A stretch of DNA of 64,000 nucleotides from Bacillus sp. sid0103 (GTDB taxonomy: Bacteria > Bacillota > Bacilli > Bacillales_B > DSM-18226): assembly GCF_019219025.1 (NCBI RefSeq), contig NZ_JAHUWN010000003.1, positions 282,520 to 346,519 of the forward strand. The letters run 5' to 3'. Shown piece by piece: positions 25,540 to 34,573 of the stretch. The notes below the pieces were generated by a model, which saw only the letters and a program-made list of their open reading frames with translations, was not told the DNA's origin and ran no database searches. The position numbers were made by a program, and so were the translations under genes. Within the stretch, counting starts at the first letter, position 1. Every line of letters begins with the position of its first letter.

Positions 25540-28500
25540 TTAATTTGTAAACAGGAACTCAGTTCTACTTCCCGTCTGATCGGCCCTGACTTCGAGTCTG
25601 ACGTCTATACGTTCTTTCAGTTCAGGAACATGCGAGATAATACCAACTAAGCGGCCGCTGCTTTGAATATCCATTAATGCCTCAATTGCCTGATCCAAGG
25701 ACTCAGGATCCAACGTACCAAAGCCTTCATCGATGAACATTGTTTCTAATGATACCCCGCCGGCATAATTTTGAACGACATCAGCCAGACCAAGTGCGAG
25801 CGATAATGAAGCTTTAAAGCTTTCGCCGCCTGATAAGGTTTTGACATGTCGTTCCTGACCCGTATACTGATCAAACACAAGCAATTCCAAACCACTTTGA
25901 GCATTCCCTTTGGAACGGTCTGTTTTTCTCAACAATTGGAAACGGCCAGAGGTCATTTTTCTTAGGCGTCCATTGGCTTCTCGTAAAATATCATCCAAGA
26001 ATGATGCCAAAACGTATCGTTCAAAGGTAACCCGAAAGTTATTTTGGCCTTTGGCGATTTCATAAAGATGTCCAATTAACTTGTAACGTTCCTCCAGGAC
26101 CTTCATTTGTTCATTCAAACTTTCCACACGGCTGTATATTTCTTCGTTATCCCGTTTTTTTACAAATAGATTCGTGTGTTGTTGATTAAGAGCCTCGATT
26201 TCGCTAGTAATTTTCGCTACCTCGAGCTTCAGTCCATCAACATCAGGTGTTTCCACGTCAATTAAACGATCCATTAATTCTTTCAAACGGTCAGAAACCG
26301 AACGTAACTCTTCACGATAACTGCGGATTGCTGTTTCAAGACTGTTAATTTCTTGTTCAGACCGTTTAGATTCAGCATAGGTGCCGTATTTTTCAAAGCC
26401 CTGCTCGGATAGTTTATGAACAAAGATTTCTCTTTCCGCGTCGAGTTCCTGTTTTTTAGTCGTGTGATGGTTCTGAGCATCTAGTAATCTCGCTGATTCA
26501 TTTGACAGTTTTTCTTTAACCTGCTGTAAGCGCTGCTGGGCTTCTTCCAACTGTTTCACCAGCACTTCGTGTCGGTTTTTAGAAGCCAATAGGGCTTTTT
26601 CGTATTCCTCTTCTGAACGAAGATTCTCTGGAATAACGTTCATCATCCGTGAAAGATTGGTCATTTTTTCAGTGAATTGTACGGTTAAGTCATTGATCAG
26701 AACAGAAACCTGATGATTAGCGTTTTGTACATTTACTTTTTCAACTTCTCTTTTTTCAATTTCAATCTTAACTTTATCATGCTGCTTAATCTGGTCCGCA
26801 AGCTTTTCTTGAGTTTGGACAAGCTGGTTCTTAGCTGAAACGGCCTCCGTTTTAATAATAGCTAATTGATCGGCTGTAAAATCGGCTCGGAATGAACGTA
26901 TTTCTCTAATGATTTCTTCAACAGCTTCCTTTTGTGCTGCTTCTATTGACTGACTTTGGTAAAAGGCAGCTTCATCTGCTGACTTTTCTTTTTCCCATTT
27001 GTCCCTTTGAGCCTTCGCTGCCTTCATTTCCTCTTCAGTTGGAATACTGTCATCATGTTGGCGGGCCGGGGATGGATGGTGCTCTGATCCACACACAGGA
27101 CAGGCTTCACCCGATTGTAGCTTAGCGGCTAATATCGCAGCCTGCCCATGCATCCACTTACCCTCTAATTGTTCAACCATTGCTCTAGCATCTGTATATC
27201 TAGCAGAAGTATTATCATAGCGCGCAGTCATTGAACTTAGATTTTGTTCGGCTTTTTGATGACGAACCAGCAGCATTTCGTATTTTTCAAAACGATCAAG
27301 CTTAGACTTCAATTTATCTATTTTTCCTTCGTTTTCCAAATAGATGAGTTTCCCTTTTTCAATCTCTTCCTTTTGCTTTTTAAGGTTAGCTATTTGCGTG
27401 TCTAGTTGTTCGAGGATTGTTTCTGACTCACTTTGCTTTTGTTTCGCTGCTTTTAATTCAGCATCCTTCTTTTGTGTTTCTTTTAATAAAACAGCAAATG
27501 AATAGACATCCTCTCTCATATTGACTAATCTATTCACTTCAGCTAGGGCTGCCTGGCGTTCCTCTTCTCGTTCAAGCTCCTTTTGAAGATGGTGTTCATG
27601 CTGTTGTAAAAGTCCATTCAATTTCTCAATTTCTGTCAGTATCGATTTCAGATTTCCATCAAGTTGATCAACTTCGCGCTTTAAACGGTGACATAATTCT
27701 TCTTGTTTTGCTAAAAGGGCCGCCTTATGGGCACGTTGGACCTGCTTTTCTTTTTCGTTAAATACTTCTTCTTGAGATAAAAGGCTTGCCTTTTGCCCTT
27801 TTAACTCCTCTTGCATTTGCAGCTGTTTTAATAGTCCCTCTGCTTCAATAAGCTGGCCCTTAAGTTTGTCCTGTTCTAGTCTTTTTGCTTTTAATTGTAG
27901 GTTAAGTTGCTCTAACTCTTCACCCATACCCGCAATCTCGGTTTTTAGAAGCGGCATGATGATCGTATCATTCACACTATCTGCATTCAAATATTCACGT
28001 AGTTCTTCATTGGTGAATACTTGAATGCGGCGAATCTGTTCATTTCTTGCCTGGACCTGGTCCTCAACTGACTTTTTCAAGTCTGTTGCTTCAGCCTTTA
28101 GTTTCTCTTCGACCATTTTATATATTTGCGTGTGGAACAGCCGCTGTAAAATCACTTCTTTATCCTTACTATCTGAAGTAAGGAGTTTACGGAATTCTCC
28201 CTGGGGAATCATTAATATTTGCCGGAACTGATTCGCATCTATCAGCATAATTTCCTTAATTTTTTCCTCAACATCGCTGATTTTTGAGGCGAGCAGTTTC
28301 CTTTCGCCATTTTCTGTCCACATATATAGCTCAGCTTTTGCACCTATTTGTGTATAGCCTTCACCTTTGTCTTTCTTCTTCAACTGCTGCGGAGACCTTG
28401 TAATGGAATAAGCTTTATTACGAAGGGAAAAATCAAGAGAAACCTCGGTTAATAACTCATCTTTGGCAAACTGGCTGCGGAGATCGGGACCATTGCGATC

Positions 28501-28677
28501 CTCTCCACTCGCCTTTCCATAAATCGCATAACTGATTGCATCAAATATGGTGGTTTTTCCGGAACCGGTTTTTCCGGAAATAACAAACATCGTCCGATTT
28601 CCTAGTGACGTAAAGTCGATTTCTTCGTTTCCTGCATAAGGGCCGAAAGCTTGCATCGTCAGTTTTAACGGTTTCAT
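25540..28677 (-). CDS. sbcC: Exonuclease SbcCD subunit C (Rad50-like ATPase)
   Basis: SbcC is the SMC-like ATPase of the SbcCD nuclease, which cleaves DNA hairpins and protein-blocked ends. The 1045-residue protein has an N-terminal Walker A (SGKTGSGKTTIFDAI), two long coiled-coil arms (about 180-500 and 560-880), a zinc hook CPVC at about residue 522 followed by GSEHHPSPA, and a C-terminal lobe with signature TLSGGESFKASLSLALGLAD and Walker B TMFIDEGFGTLD. Its ATG overlaps the sbcD stop by 4 bases (ATGA), the usual coupled order. Length and motifs are complete. Confidence 0.97.
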   Translation of the reverse strand: MKPLKLTMQAFGPYAGNEEIDFTSLGNRTMFVISGKTGSGKTTIFDAISYAIYGKASGEDRNGPDLRSQFAKDELLTEVSLDFSLRNKAYSITRSPQQLKKKDKGEGYTQIGAKAELYMWTENGERKLLASKISDVEEKIKEIMLIDANQFRQILMIPQGEFRKLLTSDSKDKEVILQRLFHTQIYKMVEEKLKAEATDLKKSVEDQVQARNEQIRRIQVFTNEELREYLNADSVNDTIIMPLLKTEIAGMGEELEQLNLQLKAKRLEQDKLKGQLIEAEGLLKQLQMQEELKGQKASLLSQEEVFNEKEKQVQRAHKAALLAKQEELCHRLKREVDQLDGNLKSILTEIEKLNGLLQQHEHHLQKELEREEERQAALAEVNRLVNMREDVYSFAVLLKETQKKDAELKAAKQKQSESETILEQLDTQIANLKKQKEEIEKGKLIYLENEGKIDKLKSKLDRFEKYEMLLVRHQKAEQNLSSMTARYDNTSARYTDARAMVEQLEGKWMHGQAAILAAKLQSGEACPVCGSEHHPSPARQHDDSIPTEEEMKAAKAQRDKWEKEKSADEAAFYQSQSIEAAQKEAVEEIIREIRSFRADFTADQLAIIKTEAVSAKNQLVQTQEKLADQIKQHDKVKIEIEKREVEKVNVQNANHQVSVLINDLTVQFTEKMTNLSRMMNVIPENLRSEEEYEKALLASKNRHEVLVKQLEEAQQRLQQVKEKLSNESARLLDAQNHHTTKKQELDAEREIFVHKLSEQGFEKYGTYAESKRSEQEINSLETAIRSYREELRSVSDRLKELMDRLIDVETPDVDGLKLEVAKITSEIEALNQQHTNLFVKKRDNEEIYSRVESLNEQMKVLEERYKLIGHLYEIAKGQNNFRVTFERYVLASFLDDILREANGRLRKMTSGRFQLLRKTDRSKGNAQSGLELLVFDQYTGQERHVKTLSGGESFKASLSLALGLADVVQNYAGGVSLETMFIDEGFGTLDPESLDQAIEALMDIQSSGRLVGIISHVPELKERIDVRLEVRADQTGSRTEFLFTN

Positions 28678-29819
28678 TTCAACCCCTCCTCCGTTAGCAC
28701 TTTTTCAATTACCTCTGTCATTGCTGCTTTTTTATCATGTGAAAATTCTGAGGTTGTCATTTCTGTGTAGAATTGTTCAAACAATTCCATCTCTGACTTT
28801 TTCTCACTTCGGATTGACGTGAATGATTGTTTTTTCTTCAAATCGGTTATATCTAGTTTTCGTTCAAGATGGAGGACATTTGGATACACTTGACGCAACT
28901 TGTTAATAGGATCAATTAAAGCTCCTTCATCCAATAGAGTGATTTTTAAATAATCGTCGACTGTTTCTTTTTCATAAAAATAAGGGTCAAGTAATTCTTC
29001 AAGATGCCCTTCTAATTCACGCATATCATGTTTAGGTGTAAGTGAGCGGTAGCGGTGCGTAAAATTACCTTTATCATCCATTTCAATAATTGAAATAGAC
29101 TTATTTTGTATGGCTTCCGAGAATGAATATTTTAAGAGCGAACCTGAATATTTCACTTTTTTATGGTTAATGGCATCCGGACTGTGTAAGTGACCAAGTG
29201 CTGTATAAGAAAAGGGTTCAAACAATTCAGCACCAACACAACCAGAACCGCCTACAGATAAGACTCGTTCAGAATCAGACGTTTGCCCTCCTAATACAAA
29301 GGCATGTCCAACTAAAACATTGGGCTCGTTAGGATTAAGGTTTTCCTCCATTTTTCCAATCAGGGCTTTCATCGCTTCTTGATGGGAATGGATGGAATCA
29401 TCCTCAAGTAATTGACGAACTACCCCTGGCTCAGCATAGGGAACAAGATAAAAATTTACACCATTTATACGCACTGGAGTAAAGCTGTTTGTTAATTTTC
29501 CTGATAAATAAAATTGGCTGTGCTTATACCAGGAGCTTCCAAAGGAAAGCCTTTCTGCACTATCATGGTTTCCGGCAATCGCCACAACCGGTGTTTTTAA
29601 ATCCACATTAATTTTAAAGAGCATCTCATCGAGTAATTCCACCGCATCGGTAGGCGGTACCGAACGATCATATAAGTCCCCTGCAATGACAACAGCATCC
29701 GGCTTTTCTTCCGCAACGACTGCCACAAATTGCTCAAGTACTTCACGCTGATTCTCTGTCATGTAGACCCCATGAACTAGTTTTCCTAAATGCCAATCAG
29801 CTGTATGGATAAATTTCAT
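28674..29819 (-). CDS. sbcD: Exonuclease SbcCD subunit D (Mre11-like nuclease)
   Basis: SbcD is the metal-dependent phosphoesterase of SbcCD. The 381-residue product shows the five Mre11-type motifs: FIHTADWHLGK, VIAGDLYDRSVPPTDAV, AIAGNHDSAERL, LVGHAFVLGG and ALGHLHSP, which together bind two Mn ions. The ATG at 29819 (MKFIHTAD) follows AGGGGTGAG; the frame is open upstream, but no homologous residues lie there. sbcC follows with a 4-base overlap. Confidence 0.97.
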   Translation of the reverse strand: MKFIHTADWHLGKLVHGVYMTENQREVLEQFVAVVAEEKPDAVVIAGDLYDRSVPPTDAVELLDEMLFKINVDLKTPVVAIAGNHDSAERLSFGSSWYKHSQFYLSGKLTNSFTPVRINGVNFYLVPYAEPGVVRQLLEDDSIHSHQEAMKALIGKMEENLNPNEPNVLVGHAFVLGGQTSDSERVLSVGGSGCVGAELFEPFSYTALGHLHSPDAINHKKVKYSGSLLKYSFSEAIQNKSISIIEMDDKGNFTHRYRSLTPKHDMRELEGHLEELLDPYFYEKETVDDYLKITLLDEGALIDPINKLRQVYPNVLHLERKLDITDLKKKQSFTSIRSEKKSEMELFEQFYTEMTTSEFSHDKKAAMTEVIEKVLTEEGLK

Positions 29820-29970
29820 CTGCTCACCCCTATTTATTATTCTGCATGTTTCCAATACTACTATTATAGCAAAACACAAATAGAAATGAGGGTGGAAATG
29901 CAAGCAGATTACTGGAATATTGGGTATTTTATACTAGATTGTAGATTCATAACGGTTCTTAACATGCAAA

Positions 29971-30000
29971 AAACAGCCCGGAACATTGTCCGGGCTGTTA
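29971..30000 (-). terminator. Terminator of the cold-shock gene
   Basis: The stem AACAGCCCGG / CCGGGCTGTT with a short loop is followed by a T run on the minus strand. Confidence 0.9.
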
Positions 30001-30015
30001 TAGTAGTTTACAATA

Positions 30016-30216
30016 TTATTTTTTAGTTACGTTAGCAGCTTGTGGTCCACGAGCTCCTTCAACAACTTCGAAAGAAACTTCTTGACCTTCTTCTAAAGTT
30101 TTGAAACCTTCTGTTTGGATTGCAGAGTAATGAACGAATACGTCGTTACCATCTTCAGCTTCGATGAATCCAAAACCTTTTTCTGAGTTAAACCATTTTA
30201 CTTTACCGTTTTTCAT
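30016..30216 (-). CDS. Cold-shock protein, CspB/CspD family
   Basis: A 66-residue OB-fold nucleic-acid chaperone. Both RNA-binding motifs are present: KGFGFIE (RNP1) and VFVHYSAI (RNP2). The ATG at 30216 (MKNGKVKWF) has AGGAGG 9 bases upstream; the frame stays open further upstream only by chance. The sequence is close to B. subtilis CspD as I remember it, but which Csp paralogue it is cannot be fixed. Its own promoter and a leader of about 150 nt lie upstream, as is usual for cold-shock genes. Confidence 0.95.
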   Translation of the reverse strand: MKNGKVKWFNSEKGFGFIEAEDGNDVFVHYSAIQTEGFKTLEEGQEVSFEVVEGARGPQAANVTKK

Positions 30217-30402
30217 GAAAAAAAATCCTCCTATTGGCTTATACACGTAAGCCATGTGTAAATTCACCAAATTACAACGTGATAGCTTTACCTTCATTTC
30301 CTCATCCAAACATCGGTTAAAACTTTGAACAAGCTTGTAATATAAATCTAATCTCGTGCAACGGCTGACTAAATTTTAGCATTCTAATAGCTTAACTGTC
30401 AA
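30217..30402 (-). promoter_or_regulatory. Promoter and long 5' leader of the cold-shock gene
   Basis: On the minus strand a -35 TTGACA (30397-30402), 18-bp spacer and -10 TAAAAT (30373-30378) predict a start near 30366 and a leader of about 150 nt before the csp start codon. Long structured leaders are typical of csp mRNAs and control their translation at low temperature. Confidence 0.7.
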
Positions 30403-30624
30403 CAAAGGACAGGCCAATATAAACCTCTATGTTTCTACAATTCTCTCTTGTTTTGGATTATATTCGACAAAATTCGACATTCATTATAGCGTATGCATTT
30501 TATAAAAAAGAAAGTGTATTTTAGTGCAGTACCAGGAATTTCCATTAAATGTATAAACCCCGCTACCTATACAAAAAAACACTCGATCAAGCATTTTGTC
30601 TAAAAATATATTTTATAAAAACAC

Positions 30625-30653
30625 TTGTTAGTTTATTAGGACCATGTTACAAT
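30625..30653 (+). promoter_or_regulatory. Promoter of the putative small RNA
   Basis: TTGTTA (30625-30630), a 17-bp spacer and TACAAT (30648-30653) form a good sigma-A promoter with predicted start near 30660. No open frame with a ribosome site follows before the terminator. Confidence 0.7.
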
Positions 30654-30659
30654 AGCTAA

Positions 30660-30775
30660 GCGATGAGCTGAGTTGTGTAAGTCGAGAAACATTCCTTTTG
30701 GAGCACACTATGTGGAGTGTGGTTTTTCGCCTCAATACGCGAAGGACGTCTGTGTAAACAGGCGTCCTTTTATTT
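30660..30775 (+). ncRNA. Putative structured RNA of ~115 nt, unassigned family
   Basis: The region from the predicted start at about 30660 ends in a strong terminator, stem AGGACGTCTG / CAGGCGTCCT with a 6-base loop and T-rich tail (30743-30775). Inside, an 8-bp helix CGAGAAAC (30683-30690) / GTTTTTCG (30722-30729) encloses a 13-nt bulge and a 6-bp hairpin CACACT-ATGTGG-AGTGTG (30704-30721). A further closing pairing, GAG / CTC, is possible. It does not match 6S, SRP, tmRNA or a riboswitch class I can recognise. It is either a free small RNA or an attenuator leader for the AIM24-family gene downstream. Confidence 0.55.
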
Positions 30776-30858
30776 TTATTCGGTTAAAATTAGCACTTTT
30801 TTCCTAAATTTTTTATAATAGAGATAGGTTTGCCATTATATAAAATGGAGGGACAAGA

Positions 30859-31653
30859 ATGAATAACCACGAAATTGATTATAAAATCTATGGGGATGAC
30901 ATGCAGTTTGTTGAGGTGGAATTGGATCCGCAAGAGACAGTCGTTGCAGAAGCTGGCAGCTTTATGATGATGGAAGATGACATACATATGGAGACTATTT
31001 TTGGTGATGGCAGCGGCGGAGGTAACGGAAGCGGCCTAATGGGGAAACTGTTTAGTGCTGGAAAGCGGGTGCTTACTGGTGAAAGCTTGTTTATGACAAC
31101 CTTCACTAATAATGGTATGGGTAAGAAACGTGTTTCGTTTGCTTCACCATATCCTGGAAAAATTATTCCTATGGACTTAAGCCAGCTTGGCGGGAAAATA
31201 ATCTGTCAAAAAGATGCCTTTCTTGCTGCAGCTAAAGGGGTTCAGGTTGGGATCGAATTCCAACGTAAAATTGGCGCAGGCTTCTTCGGAGGCGAAGGGT
31301 TTATCATGCAAAAGTTAGAAGGCGATGGGCTTGTTTTTGTTCATGCAGGTGGAACGATTATTAAGAAAGACCTCTTGCCAGGTCAGACCTTACGGGTTGA
31401 TACAGGCTGCTTAGTGGCGATGACGAGTAATGTTAGTTACGATATTGAATTTGTAAAAGGGGTTAAAACAGCATTGTTTGGTGGTGAGGGCTTGTTTTTC
31501 GCTACCCTGCGCGGACCAGGTTCCGTGTGGATTCAATCATTGCCATTTAGCCGTCTTGCTAGCCGAGTCTTTGCAGCAGCACCTGCTCGCGGCGGGGCAA
31601 AAGATGAAGGAAGTATTGCTCGAGGCATTTTTGATATATTTAATGGGGATTGA
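30859..31653 (+). CDS. AIM24 family protein (TIGR00266)
   Basis: A 264-residue protein of the AIM24/DUF124 family. It has the usual N-terminal [20 protein letters not shown] strands, the AEAGSFMMM motif, repeated glycine-rich turns ([32 protein letters not shown]) and the terminal [11 protein letters not shown] segment. The repeats form a beta-prism-like fold. Its function in bacteria is not established; the yeast namesake acts in mitochondrial inner-membrane organisation. The ATG has GGAGGG 6 bases upstream. A TATAAT element at 30814-30819 may give it its own promoter, separate from the upstream small RNA. Confidence 0.9.
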   Translation: MNNHEIDYKIYGDDMQFVEVELDPQETVVAEAGSFMMMEDDIHMETIFGDGSGGGNGSGLMGKLFSAGKRVLTGESLFMTTFTNNGMGKKRVSFASPYPGKIIPMDLSQLGGKIICQKDAFLAAAKGVQVGIEFQRKIGAGFFGGEGFIMQKLEGDGLVFVHAGGTIIKKDLLPGQTLRVDTGCLVAMTSNVSYDIEFVKGVKTALFGGEGLFFATLRGPGSVWIQSLPFSRLASRVFAAAPARGGAKDEGSIARGIFDIFNGD

Positions 31654-31659
31654 TTATGG

Positions 31660-31687
31660 AGCAGGATCATTTGATCCTGCTTTTTTG
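31660..31687 (+). terminator. Terminator after the AIM24-family gene
   Basis: The stem AGCAGGATCA / TGATCCTGCT with a 2-base loop is followed by TTTTTT. Confidence 0.9.
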
Positions 31688-31704
31688 TGCGAGGAGGATA
31701 TTTT

Positions 31705-31800
31705 GTAGATATATTCTAATTTTTGAGATATGTTCTAATTTTTTGTAGATAAACTTGATATTCTTTAGATATATCATTAAAAAGTGTAGATATATCATAA
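31705..31800. repeat. Degenerate ~20-21-bp tandem repeat array (TAGATATAT units)
   Basis: Five units share AGATA at 31707, 31726, 31747, 31767 and 31788 (spacings 19, 21, 20, 21), within variants of GTAGATATATC or GTAGATATATTC. The period equals that of the unrelated array at 6134-6270. It fills the gap between two converging genes. Confidence 0.7.
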
Positions 31801-31832
31801 AATAACCATTCTCGAATCCCCTTGAAAAGCAA

Positions 31833-31856
31833 AAACCGAGCATCTGCCCGGTTTCC
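31833..31856 (-). terminator. Terminator of the DinB-family gene
   Basis: An imperfect stem AAACCGAGC / GCCCGGTTT lies 15 bp after the gene and is followed by a T run on the minus strand. Confidence 0.75.
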
Positions 31857-31870
31857 TTAGATAACAAGTA

Positions 31871-32359
31871 TTAATTTACACCCTGAGCCTTATCCCAGGA
31901 TCCTTGCATTTTACGAATCGTGACAATTTGACCAATATGATAGGCATTATGAAGTGCTAGAGAAGATAATGTCGTTATCCAGGAACTCTTGGATTCTGGA
32001 TTAAAGAATTGGTCTAATTTATCGTCATCACATGTCTCAATCGTTTCATACCAAATGGACATCACAGAATTAAAACGATCAACTGTCTGCTGCCATCCTA
32101 ATTCGCCTCTATTATAAAAAGTGGTGTGATTACTGCCTTCCAATTTTGGACCAGGAATGCCTTTAAATTTGTTTAAGCAGTATTCATTCCAAAACACGAG
32201 ATGGTTTACCAGCTCCCAAATGGAATTGTCCGATTCTGATTTCTTCCATTTAGCTTGTTCCGGCGTCAGCCCTTCAACTGCACTTTGAAACGAAACAAAC
32301 CAACCATTTCTGTTATGAGTAAATAAAAATTGTTCTAAAATTACATCTTTTCGGCTCAT
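31871..32359 (-). CDS. DinB-family metal-binding four-helix protein
   Basis: A 162-residue member of the DinB/YfiT superfamily, four-helix-bundle proteins with a metal site made of three histidines. Candidate ligands are His in LVNHLVFWNEY and the two in ALHNAYHIGQI, in the expected positions after helices two and four. Some relatives are bacillithiol-dependent transferases; others are damage-induced proteins of unknown role. The ATG at 32359 follows GAGGAAAG; a TTG two codons earlier overlaps the site. It is monocistronic. Confidence 0.85.
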   Translation of the reverse strand: MSRKDVILEQFLFTHNRNGWFVSFQSAVEGLTPEQAKWKKSESDNSIWELVNHLVFWNEYCLNKFKGIPGPKLEGSNHTTFYNRGELGWQQTVDRFNSVMSIWYETIETCDDDKLDQFFNPESKSSWITTLSSLALHNAYHIGQIVTIRKMQGSWDKAQGVN

Positions 32360-32468
32360 CGACAACTTTCCTCAAGTTTTATACTAAGATATATTTTAAA
32401 ACCAAAACAAAATGCCTATTTTTTTGCTTTTGCCTGGTTTCCTGCGAATTTTCTCATCACTTTCTGCT

Positions 32469-33461
32469 CTACATTTTTTGAACAAATTCAAATTTTTCAG
32501 AGGAATATGTAATAGCTTTCGTATCTTTACCTTTTTTTTCTTTCTTTTTTACTGTCTTTATTCTATATAAATTCTCTTCTAGTTCCTTCTTAATAACATT
32601 CACGATGAAAATTACCACAAAGAATCCTGCCACTGGAGTTAAGATAGACCATGGGGCACGAAGAAATTCGCTAAAATTTTGACCGATTAAACCAGCCCAT
32701 TCATTAGAAAGCGTAGCAGGCTTTGGTGGTTCATCGTACCCTAGAACCCCTGCCCTGTTTCTTCCTCCAAGAAACATGCCGAACAAACCAAGCTGCATCG
32801 TAATGTGGAGTGTGCTAATAAATTGCTGAACAGTAAATAAAATTCCGTAGGAACAGAGATAGGGCATCAATTGTTTTCTTACAATATGTAGTTTCCCTGC
32901 CCCCATTAACTGAGAACTTTGCACAAATGACGTTTTTAATAATTCATCGATTACATCTGAAGCGAATATCGTAACAGAAGGAAATCCGATAAATACAAGA
33001 ATGATAATTTGATAGGTAACAATGGAAGATATGTCCACATCATTAAAATCACCCACAATCGGAATCATTAAAATGATGGCAATTAGGATCGATGGGACGT
33101 AACGAAACGTAAGAAAGAAGTCTTTCACATAACTTTTTAAGAAAGGCGCCCACACAGATAGGAAAATACCAAAAATACCCCCAAATAAAACTCTCAATAG
33201 AGCAACTCCAAATGCCGAGATTAATGTAAATTTTGCACCATAAAGGAGAAGCCAGTGCATATCCTCACCATTGCGATTGGTTCCCAGTAAATGCTTTTCT
33301 GACGGGGGAAACGGTGCCCTGTCAAGAATATCTCCTTGTTCATTTTTCACCAGCACCTGATGATTAAAGTCTTTTGGTCCATAAAAGGGATACAAAATAC
33401 TCATGATTAAGAGGATCGTAAGCACTATGGAACCGATGATCGTTTTTTTATATTTTCTCAT
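32469..33461 (-). CDS. ABC transporter permease, OppC-like
   Basis: A 330-residue membrane permease related to OppC/DppC subunits. It has an N-terminal helix (about 9-27), a periplasmic loop containing SEKHLLGTNRNGEDMHWLLLYGAK, the typical early OppC motif, then about five membrane helices; the cytoplasmic EAA-like loop is SQLMGAGKLHIVRKQLMP. The C-terminus is a lysine-rich tail. It overlaps the upstream OppB-like gene by 4 bases. No peptide-binding protein or ATPase gene is adjacent, so the complex must be completed from elsewhere. Confidence 0.85.
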   Translation of the reverse strand: MRKYKKTIIGSIVLTILLIMSILYPFYGPKDFNHQVLVKNEQGDILDRAPFPPSEKHLLGTNRNGEDMHWLLLYGAKFTLISAFGVALLRVLFGGIFGIFLSVWAPFLKSYVKDFFLTFRYVPSILIAIILMIPIVGDFNDVDISSIVTYQIIILVFIGFPSVTIFASDVIDELLKTSFVQSSQLMGAGKLHIVRKQLMPYLCSYGILFTVQQFISTLHITMQLGLFGMFLGGRNRAGVLGYDEPPKPATLSNEWAGLIGQNFSEFLRAPWSILTPVAGFFVVIFIVNVIKKELEENLYRIKTVKKKEKKGKDTKAITYSSEKFEFVQKM

Positions 33462-34333
33462 ATACTTATTGGCTCCCTCCCTTTGATCACCCTAGAAATT
33501 AGCCATCCTGCTGCCTCCATTACCAATAGTGGAATCGATAACATCAATAAACTGAGAACTAGTGATGCGAAATCTCCGCCCATAAAAATAATCTTTAGAA
33601 ATTGTTGATTAAACCCATTAATATTAAACAAAAATTCAACCAGATAAATGTTGGATAACAATACCCACACAATCGTGCGAAGCTGCATTAATAAGAGCGG
33701 TACAATGTTTCTCATGATATGGACAAGTAGTGTTCTAATCCGCCCAATCCCCTTTGCCTTGGCATAGAGGACATATTGCTGCGTTTGTTCCTCATTGATC
33801 ACTTTGATGAGAAACTGCAACATTAAGAAAAAGGGAAGAAAAGAAACCGTCATGATTGGAACAAAATAGGGTTTATGACCAAATAACCCATACAGCTGTA
33901 AAAATTTTAAACCGGTAGAACTATATAGTGTGATCACAAAAAACTGAAATAAAAAGATTACTAATAAATCAGGAACTGCTTCGAAAAAATTGACCCCGCT
34001 TTTCAAACGATTTCTTACCTTTTCTGGAGAAAGAATAATCAAAACAGCGATAACTGTTGCAAGGAAAATAATTAAGATAAGGCTGGCAACGAGAATCGTC
34101 ATCGTGTACTGATAGCTCTCAGCTATATCTAATTCCTTGAAAAACTCTAAGTAATGAATATCTTTAACATCCACTAATAATTGAAAATCTGACTTCACAT
34201 TGATCCAGAGTGTTTTGTAATTAAACACCACATGATTCTTTCCAATTCCTAACAAGGATGGAAGATTAAAAATAAAGAGAAAGCCTGCAATTACTAATAC
34301 AATTCTAATCAGAACACGAAAAAACGGTTTCAT
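33458..34333 (-). CDS. ABC transporter permease, OppB-like
   Basis: A 291-residue integral membrane protein with about six helices and the EAA-like loop QQYVLYAKAKGIGRIRTLLVHIMRNIVPLL, characteristic of OppB/DppB subunits, near residues 180-215. The segment VEFLFNINGFNQQFLKII corresponds to the usual periplasmic loop. It starts with ATG at 34333 after GGGTGAGAAAG and overlaps the OppC-like gene by 4 bases. As with its partner, no cognate ATPase or solute-binding gene is present. Substrate unknown. Confidence 0.83.
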   Translation of the reverse strand: MKPFFRVLIRIVLVIAGFLFIFNLPSLLGIGKNHVVFNYKTLWINVKSDFQLLVDVKDIHYLEFFKELDIAESYQYTMTILVASLILIIFLATVIAVLIILSPEKVRNRLKSGVNFFEAVPDLLVIFLFQFFVITLYSSTGLKFLQLYGLFGHKPYFVPIMTVSFLPFFLMLQFLIKVINEEQTQQYVLYAKAKGIGRIRTLLVHIMRNIVPLLLMQLRTIVWVLLSNIYLVEFLFNINGFNQQFLKIIFMGGDFASLVLSLLMLSIPLLVMEAAGWLISRVIKGREPISI

Positions 34334-34444
34334 TCTTTCTCACCCACTAATTTATACTAAAAAATACAGTCCTTTCCCTTTGTACCATTTAATTGGTATT
34401 TTAGCAATATTCAAATTTGTTTAAAACAATTTTTTTATTCAATT

Positions 34445-34531
34445 GGCTGTGTTAAAATTGTCTGTTGATTCGCGCTCCAGGCGCTTCAATCAAACTTAGT
34501 TAGAAAATCAACAATGACCTCTAAAATAGCC
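34445..34531. repeat. Palindromic dispersed element, intermediate copy
   Basis: An 87-bp element with ends GGCTGTGTTAAA (34445-34456) and TCTAAAATAGCC (34520-34531), inner TGTTGATT / AAATCAACA, and core CGCTCCAGGCGCTTC. It matches the copies at 7811 and 55674 in sequence and order, with most of the GC-rich centre deleted. Confidence 0.8.
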
Positions 34532-34540
34532 AAACAAATA

Positions 34541-34570
34541 AAAGACGATTCGAAATTCCGAATCGTCTTT
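34541..34570 (-). terminator. Terminator of the padR operon
   Basis: The stem AAAGACGATTCG / CGAATCGTCTTT with a 6-base loop lies immediately after the DUF4173-type gene. Confidence 0.9.
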
Positions 34571-34573
34571 CAA

